Assembly (NCBI RefSeq): GCF_027271155.1
Contig: NZ_CP114542.1
Location: 2,837,001 to 2,901,000 of the forward strand
DNA from: Brevundimonas subvibrioides
GTDB taxonomy: Bacteria > Pseudomonadota > Alphaproteobacteria > Caulobacterales > Caulobacteraceae
Length of the DNA stretch: 64,000 nucleotides
Direction: 5' to 3'
Part shown: positions 10,829 through 19,352 of the stretch, in pieces
Layout of the letters: every line of letters begins with the position of its first letter
Position numbering within the stretch: the first letter of the stretch is position 1
The notes under the pieces: generated by a model
Told to the model about the DNA's origin: nothing
Database searches by the model: none
The model's input: the letters and a program-made list of their open reading frames with translations, nothing else
Program-made: the position numbers and the translations under genes

Positions 10829-12010
10829 TCAGGCGGTCGCGGCGGCCGCCTGGGCCTTCTTGTCCCGTCCGCGGCCGAACCGGTAGACGGCAAAGGCGAT
10901 CGCGCCGCCGACAGCCAGGATGAGGATGGTCGTCACCGGGCGGAAGGCCAGCCAGGCCAGGGCGATGGTCACCGTGCCGACGATCAGCCCCAGCACGAAG
11001 CCGATCAGCCCGGTGCCCATGCGCACGATCGTCCCCGCCAGCGGCAGCACGTCGGCCAGAACGCCCAGCGGGGCCAGGATCAGGCCGAATCCGGCCATCA
11101 GCAGGATCATGCCGACGACCCGGATGATCCAGGCGATCAGATCATTCGCTTCCTGGGCGCTCTGGAACATATCGCCGGCCGGCACGTCGCCATCGGCCAC
11201 CAGCAGGATCTCTGAGCCGTTCCGTGTACGGTACGGCAGGAAATCATCGCCGTTCTGGCGCGCCACGACGCTGATCTCGGCCGCCGGGGTCAGGTCATAG
11301 GAGACGCGGATATCGCCGATCGCCGGTGCGGAAGGGTTCTCGCCGATATAGATCCGGTTCTGGCTCACACTGAGCGTCTGGCCCTGTCCGGCGGCGGCCT
11401 GGATGGCCTCCTCGTTGTCACCGTTCAGCGGCAGCGGCTGTTCGCCGCCGACCTGGCTCAGCACGCTGTCGCCCAGGCTGTAGGCCCCGAGCGTCGCGTC
11501 CCGGGCATAGATCTCAGTCGCCTCGATCGACATCTCCGGGTTCTCGTGACCGGCAGGCTCGGCGAAGGCGCTGGAGTCGACCGCGCTCGACGACCACGTC
11601 TTTGAATAGGTGTAGGTGGTCACCGTCTCTTCGGAGCCGCCCAGCTTCGTGCGGGTCTCGCTTTTCGACTCTTCGGTCCATTGATACATTTCGACGTTCC
11701 GGGCCAGTTTCACCCCGGTGCCCGTGACGCCGAATCCGGTGTCCTCCAGCGGTGCGGTGACGGAGATCTCGCCGGTCACATGCACCAGCTTCTGATCGTT
11801 GCCGGGCTGGATCGGGCTGGCGGGAGCCTCGACCACCAGACCCGCACCCTCGGTCAGGCCGCGCGCGGTCTTGACCGCATTGCCCTCGTTCCAGGCCAGA
11901 CCGATGACGCAGCCGACGATCAGCACGATTCCGACCAGAATGCCGGTGAAGGCCGAGCCGACGCGACTGAACCAGGACGTGGTCGTGGTCCTGGTGATCT
12001 GATCCGGCAT
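10829..12010 (-). CDS. TMEM43-like membrane protein
   Basis: The 393-residue protein has one N-terminal membrane segment (FTGILVGIVLIVGCVIGLAW, about residues 20-40), a large extracytoplasmic middle domain, and four or so hydrophobic segments at the C-terminus (from about residue 285). This layout matches the TMEM43 family, known mainly from the human nuclear-envelope protein LUMA; bacterial members have no assigned function. The ATG at 12010 is chosen because a G-rich Shine-Dalgarno stretch lies four bases upstream. It is divergent from the glycosyltransferase gene. Confidence 0.75.
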   Translation of the reverse strand: MPDQITRTTTTSWFSRVGSAFTGILVGIVLIVGCVIGLAWNEGNAVKTARGLTEGAGLVVEAPASPIQPGNDQKLVHVTGEISVTAPLEDTGFGVTGTGVKLARNVEMYQWTEESKSETRTKLGGSEETVTTYTYSKTWSSSAVDSSAFAEPAGHENPEMSIEATEIYARDATLGAYSLGDSVLSQVGGEQPLPLNGDNEEAIQAAAGQGQTLSVSQNRIYIGENPSAPAIGDIRVSYDLTPAAEISVVARQNGDDFLPYRTRNGSEILLVADGDVPAGDMFQSAQEANDLIAWIIRVVGMILLMAGFGLILAPLGVLADVLPLAGTIVRMGTGLIGFVLGLIVGTVTIALAWLAFRPVTTILILAVGGAIAFAVYRFGRGRDKKAQAAAATA

Positions 12011-12055
12011 GGTGCCCCCCCGAGCGCAGTGCGATACCGGCGAGGCCGGCAAGCG

Positions 12056-12121
12056 GCTGCTATAGCAGCTGGACCGTATCCGCACAGCGGCCATCGTCTG
12101 ACCGAAGCTGACCGTCAGACG
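12056..12121. promoter_or_regulatory. Palindrome and inverted/direct repeats in divergent promoter region
   Basis: The region between the TMEM43-like gene (-) and the glycosyltransferase (+) holds a perfect 14-bp palindrome GCTGCTATAGCAGC (12056-12069). It also has CGTCTGAC/GTCAGACG arms (12095-12102 and 12114-12121), and CTGACCG occurs twice exactly 10 bp apart (12098 and 12108). These could be operator sites, but no regulator is identified. Confidence 0.45.
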
Positions 12122-12175
12122 GGGTTAAGCCTGTCCGGTTACCCGCCCTTGAGGATGTTCGGGCCAGGATGGCAC

Positions 12176-13042
12176 ATGGTCGATCTGTCGCCCGAAGCCA
12201 TGGACACTGCCCGGTTGTCCGATCGGCGCAATGCCGGACGACGCCCGATCCGCGCGGCACGGCGAGCGCGCGAACGGGTGAACCTTCTGGGACAGCCGAT
12301 GGATCTGGTCCGTCCCGAAGAGGTCCTGCACCACGTCGACACCTGGGTGAGCGAGGGACGCAAGGCGGTCGTCGCCAACCACAATCTGAACAGTCTGAAC
12401 CTGATCCGGCGCAATCCGGCGATGGCGGCCTTCTATGACCGGGCCGATCTGGTCGAGGTCGACTCCGCCCCTCTGATCGCCTTCGCGCGAATGCTGGGTG
12501 TACACGGCCGGACCTTTCACCGCTGCACCTATCTGGATTGGCGCGACCATTTCTGGAGCCTGGCCGACCGCAGGGGATGGCGGATCCTGTATCTGGGCGG
12601 GGCACCTGGCGTGGCCGAGACAGCCCGCCAGCGTCTGACGACCCTGTATCCCTCCACGATCATCGCCGTGCGCGACGGCTATTTCGACGCCACGCCCGGA
12701 TCGGCCGAGAACGCGTCCTTGCTGGCCGGGATCGCGGCGTTCAGGCCGCACATCCTGTTCGTCGGCATGGGCATGCCGCGTCAGGAGGTCTGGATCGGTC
12801 AGAACCTGGACGCCCTGCCCGACAGCGTGATCTTCTCCGTCGGCGCCGCCTTCGACTATGAGGCCGGGGTCCAGGACGCGGCCCCACGCTGGATGGGGCC
12901 ATTGGGGATCGAGTGGCTGTATCGTCTGGTCAGGGACCCGCAGCGGCTGGCGAGACGCTATCTGATCGAGCCCTGGGGTCTGGCCGACCTGATCGTGGCC
13001 GATGTCGTGACCGCGATCAGGGCACGATTCAGACGCGGGTGA
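12176..13042 (+). CDS. WecG/TagA/CpsF family glycosyltransferase
   Basis: GT26-family transferase that typically moves N-acetylmannosamine or a related sugar onto a polyprenyl-linked intermediate in surface polysaccharide synthesis. The protein is 288 residues. Family features are the early VVANHNLNSLNL, the GMGMPRQEVWI strand, and the end block GAAFDYEAG...PRWMGPLGIEWLYRL. The ATG at 12176 has AGGA six bases upstream; 12155 and 12200 are alternatives. Its 3' end overlaps the convergent GH3 gene by 14 bases. No other polysaccharide gene is adjacent. Confidence 0.9.
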   Translation: MVDLSPEAMDTARLSDRRNAGRRPIRAARRARERVNLLGQPMDLVRPEEVLHHVDTWVSEGRKAVVANHNLNSLNLIRRNPAMAAFYDRADLVEVDSAPLIAFARMLGVHGRTFHRCTYLDWRDHFWSLADRRGWRILYLGGAPGVAETARQRLTTLYPSTIIAVRDGYFDATPGSAENASLLAGIAAFRPHILFVGMGMPRQEVWIGQNLDALPDSVIFSVGAAFDYEAGVQDAAPRWMGPLGIEWLYRLVRDPQRLARRYLIEPWGLADLIVADVVTAIRARFRRG

Positions 13043-15323
13043 GCGTCAGCACCGCCGGTTCACCCGTCTGGGCCGACGGGGCTGCCCAGATGTGGAACTG
13101 TCCCGGTTCGACGGTCAGCCTGCTGTCGCCCCCGATGAACATCAGCTGGCTGCGATCCAGGGTGAACCGGGCCGTCGCGGTCTCGCCCGCATCGATCCGC
13201 AGCTTCCGGATATTGCGCAGGCGACGGACCGGCTGGGTCAGACTGGCGACCCGGTCATGGATGTACAGCTGCACCGTCTCTTCCACCGCGCGGTCGCCGG
13301 TATTGGTGACCGCGACCGAGACCTCGACAGAGCCATCCCAGGCCAGGACGGGGTTCGACAGGGCCACGGCCCCATAGGTCAGAGCGCCATAGGTCAGCCC
13401 ATGTCCGAACGGATAGCGGGCGACATTGGCGACATCGCGATAGCGCGCCGTGTATTCCTGGGTTGCCAGGGTCGGGTCGGCGGGTCGGCCGGTCGACTTG
13501 TGGTCATAGCTGAAGGGCTGCTGACCGCCGCGCATCGGAAAGCTGACCGGCAGACGACCCGACGGCGAGACCTTGCCGAAGACCACATCGGCCACGGCAT
13601 GACCCATCTCACCGCCCAGAAACCAGGTGACGACGATGGCCTCGGCGTCCGCGACCGGGCCTGTCAGGTCCAGCGCCCGGCCGTTCCGCAGCAGGACAAC
13701 GACGGGCTTTCCGGTCGCACGGACGGCCTCGGCCAGGGCGCGCTGGGGTGCAGGAATGTCGATCTCGGTGCGGGACTGGGCCTCGCCCGACATGCGGCTG
13801 CTCTCGCCGAGGGCAAGGACGACGACGTCGGCCTCCGACGCAGCCCGCACGGCGGCATCGATCCCCCCGGTCAGCGCGGTCTCGACGTTCGACCCCTGCA
13901 CGACCGTCAAGGCTTCCGCGTCGTCCATGACGGCGAGGAACCCCTCGGCCAGCGACACCCGGCGGCTCTCGTCGCCCCAGATCGTCCAGGGGCCGAACAC
14001 GTCCCGGTCCTCGGCGAACGGCCCGATCAGGGCGATCTTCTGACCCGCAGCCTTCAGCGGCAGCAGGTCGCCGTCATTGTTCAGCAGGACGATGGATTTC
14101 ACCGCCGCTTCCCGCGCGAGATCGCGATGCGCCGATGCCCCCACGACGATGCGCTCTCGCTCCGGATCGCAGCCGCGATAGGGGTCGTCGAACAGGCCCA
14201 GCGCCGCCTTGGTCATCAGCACGCGCCGGACGGCCTGATCGACGCGCGCCATGGGCACCTCGCCGGACGCCACAAGACCCGGGATATGCTCGAGGAACAG
14301 GCCGGACACGAGGGAGGCATCGACCCCGGCCATCAGGGCGATCCGCGTAGCGTCGCGACCGTCGGCCGCGAAGCCGTGGGCGATCAGTTCCTGATCCGCC
14401 GTGTAATCGGTGACGACGTAGCCGGCAAAGCCCCACTCCTCGCGCAGGATCTCTGTCAGCAGATAGGGATTGCCGCTGGCCGGAACGCCGTTGATGTCGT
14501 TGAAGGCCGTCATGACCGACAGGGCGCCCGCGTCGAATGCCGCCTTGAACGGGGGCAGGAAGATGCCCCGCAGCGTCGCGTCCGACATGTCGGTGGTGTT
14601 GTAGTCCATCCCGCCCAGCGCGGCGGAATAGGCGGCGAAATGCTTGGGCGTGGCCAGCAGGGCATCGCGATCGGCCAGGCCCCGGTCGCCCTGAAATCCC
14701 TTGACGCGCGCGACGGCCAGAACCTCGTTCAGCCAGACGTCCTCGCCCGCGCCCTCGACCACACGTCCCCAGCGCTGGTCCCGGGCCACGTCGACCATGG
14801 GGGCATAGGTCTGGTGAATGCCGGACGCCGCGCCCTCGACCGCTGCGGCCCGCGCGGTGCGCAGGGCCAGGTCGGGATCGAAGGCCGCCGCTTCCGCCAG
14901 GGGCACGGGGAACACGGTCTTCAGGCCGTGGATGATGTCGGCGGCGAACAGCAGGGGAATGCCCAGCCGCGACTGCTCGACCGCGAGGGTCTGGATCCGA
15001 CGCCCGGCCTCGGCACCCACGCCATTGAACAGGCAGCCGACCTGACCGTCGCGGATCATCCGCGTCACGCGAGCCGGGTCGCCCTGTCCGTCCAGCGGAT
15101 TGACGTTCTGAGGCCGGAACCGGAAGGGATCGGCGAGCACGTTCAGCTGCCCGGCCTTCTCCCCGATCGTCATGCGCGCGATCAGCGCATCGACGCGGTC
15201 CCGGTTGGCCGCGACCTGGGCCGCAGCGCGACGCGGAGCCGCCATCAGTCCTCCGACGATGGCCATTCCGAGCGCACCGGTCAGCATGGCGCGACGGGAC
15301 GTCCGACTCCGGTGGTCGGCCAT
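13029..15323 (-). CDS. bglX: Glycoside hydrolase family 3 beta-glucosidase, Tat-exported
   Basis: The 764-residue periplasmic enzyme hydrolyses terminal beta-D-glucosyl residues of oligosaccharides. The N-terminus carries a twin-arginine signal (RTSRRAMLTG) followed by a hydrophobic stretch and an AAAQ cleavage region. The GH3 N-domain has KHFAAY and the catalytic nucleophile D306 in YVVTDYTADQEL (more often SDW). A GH3 C-domain and a C-terminal fibronectin III-like domain follow. The ATG at 15323 has GGAG eight bases upstream. It lies 89 bases downstream of the sugar permease on the same strand, suggesting joint uptake and cleavage. Confidence 0.93.
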   Translation of the reverse strand: MADHRSRTSRRAMLTGALGMAIVGGLMAAPRRAAAQVAANRDRVDALIARMTIGEKAGQLNVLADPFRFRPQNVNPLDGQGDPARVTRMIRDGQVGCLFNGVGAEAGRRIQTLAVEQSRLGIPLLFAADIIHGLKTVFPVPLAEAAAFDPDLALRTARAAAVEGAASGIHQTYAPMVDVARDQRWGRVVEGAGEDVWLNEVLAVARVKGFQGDRGLADRDALLATPKHFAAYSAALGGMDYNTTDMSDATLRGIFLPPFKAAFDAGALSVMTAFNDINGVPASGNPYLLTEILREEWGFAGYVVTDYTADQELIAHGFAADGRDATRIALMAGVDASLVSGLFLEHIPGLVASGEVPMARVDQAVRRVLMTKAALGLFDDPYRGCDPERERIVVGASAHRDLAREAAVKSIVLLNNDGDLLPLKAAGQKIALIGPFAEDRDVFGPWTIWGDESRRVSLAEGFLAVMDDAEALTVVQGSNVETALTGGIDAAVRAASEADVVVLALGESSRMSGEAQSRTEIDIPAPQRALAEAVRATGKPVVVLLRNGRALDLTGPVADAEAIVVTWFLGGEMGHAVADVVFGKVSPSGRLPVSFPMRGGQQPFSYDHKSTGRPADPTLATQEYTARYRDVANVARYPFGHGLTYGALTYGAVALSNPVLAWDGSVEVSVAVTNTGDRAVEETVQLYIHDRVASLTQPVRRLRNIRKLRIDAGETATARFTLDRSQLMFIGGDSRLTVEPGQFHIWAAPSAQTGEPAVLTLTRV

Positions 15324-15412
15324 TTGTCGGGCTCCGTCATGGCTGCAACCGCTCACAGGAGGCGCTCCGCACGGCCGTCAGGGATGCACCCCTTCTGTGA
15401 AGCCACGTGTGA

Positions 15413-16708
15413 TCAGTGACCGCCGGTGACCGGGGTTATGGTCTCGCTGAGCGGTGTTTTTCGAGCGGCGGCGATGGCGAAGACGGTCAGGGCGAGGTAG
15501 CCGATCAGGGGCACGACGAAGGCCGGATTCAGCACGCCGCCGGAGGCGTCGGCGATGCGGCCCGAGATCAGCGGCAGGATGGCCCCGCCGATGATGCCGA
15601 ACACCAGCAGGCCCGAGGTCGCCGAGGCCGGGGCCGACGACCGCTCCAGGGTCAGGGTGAAGATGGTCGGGAACATGATAGAGTTGAAGAAGCCGATGGC
15701 CAGGGCCGCATAGGCCGCCATGCTGCCGCCCGTCTGCATGACCACGACGCACAGGATGGCGGCGACCACGGTGCAGATCGCCAGCAGCACGCCGGCCGGT
15801 ACCACCCTCAGCACCAGGCTGCCGACAAAGCGGCCGACCATGGCACCGCCCCAGTAGAGGACCAGCATCTTGCCCGCCGCCTCGAGCGGCAGGCCCAGCA
15901 CGCTGTCACTGGCGAGGAAGTTGGTCAGCATCGAGCCGATCGCAACCTCGGCCCCGACATAGAGGAAGATGGCCAGGCAGCCGAACAGGGCCCAGGGCGA
16001 ACCCAGGGCGGAGACCAGGGAGGCGTCTCCCCCGGTCCGGGCCGGGGCAGCGGCATTGATCTGCTTGCGGGCCGAGAAGATGAAGGCGGCAACCACGGCG
16101 AAGAAGGCACCCAGCGCCAGAAAGGCCAGGTCGATGCTGCGCATGGACTGGCCCCGGGTGGCGACCGTCACGACCGCACCGGCCGCGAACACCCCGCCGG
16201 TCAGCAGCAAGTGCGACCCCAGCCACGGCCCGACCGTGGCCCCGAACGAGTTGAACGCCTGGGAGAACACCAGCCGGAAATGCGAGCTCTTCCTGGAGCC
16301 GAGTTCGGCCACCAGCGGATTGGCCGCGACCTGCAGCAGCGTCACCCCCGACGCGATCACGAACAGGGCCACCAGGATGCCCGGATAGAAGTCCGCCATC
16401 GTCGATAGCGGCACGATCAGACACCCCAGCACCATGGTCGCCAGTGCCGCGATGATCGCCCGGCTGTAGCCCAGCCGCGCCAGCACGGCCGCCGCCGGCA
16501 GGGACGCCACGCCATAGGCGATGAACCAGGCGAAGGTGGTCAGGAAGGCCTCGGTATAGCTGAGCTCGAAAACCTTCTTCACCGCCGCAATCAGCGGATC
16601 GATCAGCGACGTCGCAAACCCCCAGGCAAAGAACAGCGTCGTCACATAACCAAAGGCCAGACCCGTGCCTTTACGCGGGGCTGTTTCGACGGTTTCGAGG
16701 GTGCTCAT
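15413..16708 (-). CDS. Sugar MFS transporter (fucose/glucose-galactose permease family)
   Basis: The 431-residue protein has about twelve hydrophobic segments and belongs to the FucP/GluP sugar:H+ symporter branch of the MFS. It shows the opening FGYVTTLFFAWGFATSLIDP and the mid-protein LQVAANPLVAELG, NSFGATVGPWLG. The ATG at 16708 has AGGTCAGG just upstream; an in-frame extension to 16771 lacks support. It precedes the GH3 beta-glucosidase and is divergent from the alpha-glucosidase, so a glucose-type substrate released by these enzymes is the natural guess. Confidence 0.88.
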   Translation of the reverse strand: MSTLETVETAPRKGTGLAFGYVTTLFFAWGFATSLIDPLIAAVKKVFELSYTEAFLTTFAWFIAYGVASLPAAAVLARLGYSRAIIAALATMVLGCLIVPLSTMADFYPGILVALFVIASGVTLLQVAANPLVAELGSRKSSHFRLVFSQAFNSFGATVGPWLGSHLLLTGGVFAAGAVVTVATRGQSMRSIDLAFLALGAFFAVVAAFIFSARKQINAAAPARTGGDASLVSALGSPWALFGCLAIFLYVGAEVAIGSMLTNFLASDSVLGLPLEAAGKMLVLYWGGAMVGRFVGSLVLRVVPAGVLLAICTVVAAILCVVVMQTGGSMAAYAALAIGFFNSIMFPTIFTLTLERSSAPASATSGLLVFGIIGGAILPLISGRIADASGGVLNPAFVVPLIGYLALTVFAIAAARKTPLSETITPVTGGH

Positions 16709-16894
16709 GGCGGCCTGACCTTCACGCTTCCTGGCGGGCGTTGATCGCCCGTGACAAATTACACCGACCATGCGTCACCCAGATTGGCGCGCGCGTAAAG
16801 CAAGTTCTGCCGGTTCGAAATCAAAAGTGGTCGCCAAAGCGTGACCGGGCCGGAGATGGCTCGACGCGTGGCGAGCGGTTTGCCACTGTATCCC

Positions 16895-18511
16895 ATGACC
16901 CGGACCTCCCCCTCCCCGGCCTCCGTCGCCTCGCCCGACTGGTGGCGGGGTGCGGTCCTGTATCAGATCTATCCGCGCAGCTTCGCCGACAGCAACGGCG
17001 ACGGGATCGGCGATCTGCCCGGTATCACCGCCCATCTGGATCACGTGGCATCGCTGGGCGTGGACGGCATCTGGCTGTCGCCCTTCTTCACCTCGCCGAT
17101 GAAGGACTTCGGCTACGACGTATCCGACTACGTCGGCATCGACCCGATCTTCGGCACGATGGCGGATTTCGACAGGCTGGTCGCCCGGGCCCACGAACTG
17201 GGCCTGAAGGTCATCATCGACCAGGTCTATTCCCACACCTCCGACCAGCACGCCTGGTTTCTGGAAAGCCGTCAGGACCGGACCAATCCCAGGGCCGACT
17301 GGTATGTCTGGGCCGATGCGAAGCCCGATGGCTCCCCGCCGTCGAACTGGCAGTCGGTGTTCGGCGGCCCGGCCTGGACCTGGGACGCCCGCCGGCACCA
17401 GTACTACATGCACAACTTCCTCAAGGAGCAGCCGCAGCTGAACGTGAGGAACCCGCAGGTGCAGGAGGCCCTGCTGGCCGTCGCCCGGTTCTGGCTGGAC
17501 AGGGGTGTGGACGGATTTCGCTGCGATGCGCTCAACTTCGCCATGCATGACCCGGCGCTGACCGACAATCCGCCGGTTCTCGCTCCCGGCAAGCGAAAGC
17601 GGCCCTTCGACTTCCAGCAGCACATCCACAACCAGTCGCAGCCGGGGATTCTGGACTTCCTGAAACGGCTGCGGGTCCTGACCGACAGCTATGCCGACCG
17701 GTTCATGGTCGCCGAGGTCGCGGGCGAGCGCGCCAATGAGGAGATGCACGAATATACCGAAGGGACCGAGCGACTGCATTCCGCCTACGGATTTCTGTAT
17801 CTTTATGCGCCCGAACTGACACCCATGCTGGTCGAGCAGGGCCCCGCGATGTGGCCGGGGACGCCGGGCGAGGGCTGGCCGTCGTGGGCGTTCTCAAACC
17901 ACGATGCGCCGCGCGCGGTGTCGCGCTGGGCCCAGGGTCGCGATCCGAAGGCCTATGCGGAGATGGCCCTGCTGCTGCTGATGTGTCTGCGGGGGAACGT
18001 CTTCGTCTATCAGGGCGAGGAGCTGGGCCTGCCGCAGGCGGACGTTCCCTTCGAACGACTCGTTGATCCCGAAGCCATCGCCAACTGGCCCGAGACCCTG
18101 GGTCGCGACGGAGCACGCACACCGATGCCATGGCGCTCGGATGACGCTTTCGCCGGGTTTTCAACCGTTGAGCCATGGCTGCCGGTCGATCCGCGGCACC
18201 GCGCGCTGGCCGTGGGGGAGCAGGAGCGGGATCCGGTCTCGACCCTGCATCTGTCACGCCGGGTCATCGCCCTGCGCAGATCGCATCCCGCCTTGCGCCG
18301 GGGCGGGATGACGATGATCTCGGCCCCCGATGGCCTTCTGGTCTTTGCCCGGAAGACCTCTGCCGACGTCCTCGTTTGCGCCTTCAATCTGGGGCACGAC
18401 CCGATCGACTGGCCGATGCCAGAAGGGGCATTGGTGCTGGAGTCCCTGAACGGTGCCGGGGTGGCCGGGAAGCCTTTTCCTGCCTTGGGGGCCCTGGTGC
18501 TGCGCCTGTGA
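16895..18511 (+). CDS. GH13 alpha-glucosidase
   Basis: The 538-residue cytoplasmic enzyme (no signal peptide) should hydrolyse alpha-1,4-glucosides such as maltose or maltodextrins. The GH13 catalytic set is complete: nucleophile D211 in DGFRCDALNF, acid/base E274 in FMVAEVAGE, and the transition-state pair H336-D337 in FSNHDAP. The opening WWRGAVLYQIYPRSF is typical of the GH13 subfamily 17/23/30 group. The ATG at 16895 fits the family N-terminus; GTG 16841 and ATG 16856 are in frame upstream. Divergent from the permease/GH3 pair. Confidence 0.94.
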   Translation: MTRTSPSPASVASPDWWRGAVLYQIYPRSFADSNGDGIGDLPGITAHLDHVASLGVDGIWLSPFFTSPMKDFGYDVSDYVGIDPIFGTMADFDRLVARAHELGLKVIIDQVYSHTSDQHAWFLESRQDRTNPRADWYVWADAKPDGSPPSNWQSVFGGPAWTWDARRHQYYMHNFLKEQPQLNVRNPQVQEALLAVARFWLDRGVDGFRCDALNFAMHDPALTDNPPVLAPGKRKRPFDFQQHIHNQSQPGILDFLKRLRVLTDSYADRFMVAEVAGERANEEMHEYTEGTERLHSAYGFLYLYAPELTPMLVEQGPAMWPGTPGEGWPSWAFSNHDAPRAVSRWAQGRDPKAYAEMALLLLMCLRGNVFVYQGEELGLPQADVPFERLVDPEAIANWPETLGRDGARTPMPWRSDDAFAGFSTVEPWLPVDPRHRALAVGEQERDPVSTLHLSRRVIALRRSHPALRRGGMTMISAPDGLLVFARKTSADVLVCAFNLGHDPIDWPMPEGALVLESLNGAGVAGKPFPALGALVLRL

Positions 18512-18540
18512 AAAAGGCCCCTGTCCTGTCGACAGGGGCC
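18511..18540 (-). terminator. Intrinsic terminator of the porin/amtB unit
   Basis: A perfect 10-bp stem GGCCCCTGTC/GACAGGGGCC with a 5-base loop. Read on the - strand it is followed by a run of five T. It lies directly against the stop of the convergent alpha-glucosidase. Confidence 0.85.
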
Positions 18541-18555
18541 CTTCCATCGAAGCGA

Positions 18556-18574
18556 GCCCGTCACCTTGACGGGC
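18556..18574. other. Short stable hairpin just after the porin gene
   Basis: GCCCGTCA, a 3-base loop, then TGACGGGC: an 8-bp perfect stem between the porin stop and the terminator. It has no T-run of its own and may protect the mRNA 3' end or help termination. Confidence 0.5.
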
Positions 18575-18581
18575 AGTATCT

Positions 18582-19268
18582 TCAGAACAGGACCTTGATC
18601 GTCCCCACAATGCGATCATCGGCCAGCGGTGCATTGTCCACGTCGGTGCCGTGATAGCGGACATCGGCCACCAGATTTTCGGTGATCGCGTAGGAGGCCC
18701 CGACGTTCCAGGTGACGTAGTCATCGGTGACGTCCAGCATCTGCTTGCCGACCGCGCCAGTGACCGTCCACTTGTCTGAAGGCGTGAAGGCCACATTTCC
18801 CTCGACATAGGTCGCTTCCTCATCCACGCCGAAGAAGTCGGGCGAATAATAGAGGGCCACGCCAGCAGTCACCGGGCCGACGGCTCGCGACACGGCGGCC
18901 TTGTACTCCAGATAGCCATAGTCGGCACCGGACGGTGCATCCGTGTAGCCATAGCCGACCACGCCGACATCAAAAGCGAAGCCCTGAGCCTCGCCGCGAT
19001 AGCCGCCATAGAGATCGATCTCCGCGTCCGTGGAGTCACCGAAATCGACGTTCGAGGCCCAGACGCCGGCATAGAAACTGCCTGCCGTGAGGTCGACACC
19101 CGCCTGAAGGGCAGGGTCTTCGCCGGTCTGGCTGAAGCCGCGGAAGACGTAGTCGCGCGTGACGGCCGCATTGAAGGCCACGTTGACGTCCTGGGCGGAC
19201 GCCGAACCGGCGATTGCGAGTGCGGCAAACGCAGCCGCCATGGCGGCGGAAGTGGTGTGAAGTCTCAT
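18582..19268 (-). CDS. TorF-like outer-membrane porin (TIGR02001/Gcw_chp family)
   Basis: The 228-residue protein has a Sec signal peptide ending around SASAQD (residue 25) and then alternating beta-strand sequence with aromatic girdles, closing in VGTIKVLF with a C-terminal Phe typical of outer-membrane barrels. The segment AAVTRDYVFRGFSQTGEDPALQ is characteristic of the family. It lies 84 bases downstream of amtB on the same strand; family members commonly sit beside glnK-amtB, suggesting a role in nitrogen-compound passage, which is not proven. Confidence 0.85.
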   Translation of the reverse strand: MRLHTTSAAMAAAFAALAIAGSASAQDVNVAFNAAVTRDYVFRGFSQTGEDPALQAGVDLTAGSFYAGVWASNVDFGDSTDAEIDLYGGYRGEAQGFAFDVGVVGYGYTDAPSGADYGYLEYKAAVSRAVGPVTAGVALYYSPDFFGVDEEATYVEGNVAFTPSDKWTVTGAVGKQMLDVTDDYVTWNVGASYAITENLVADVRYHGTDVDNAPLADDRIVGTIKVLF

Positions 19269-19352
19269 CTCGATATCCCCTTTTAGATTGTTTTTGAGTG
19301 GGAGGTGTGCCGGGACGGCCCGGTGAGAACCGCCCCGGTCGTTCGTGTGGTC

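Noticed and set aside
13092..15419. 775-codon frame opposite the GH3 gene
   Set aside because: It is the antisense shadow of bglX with no recognisable domain.
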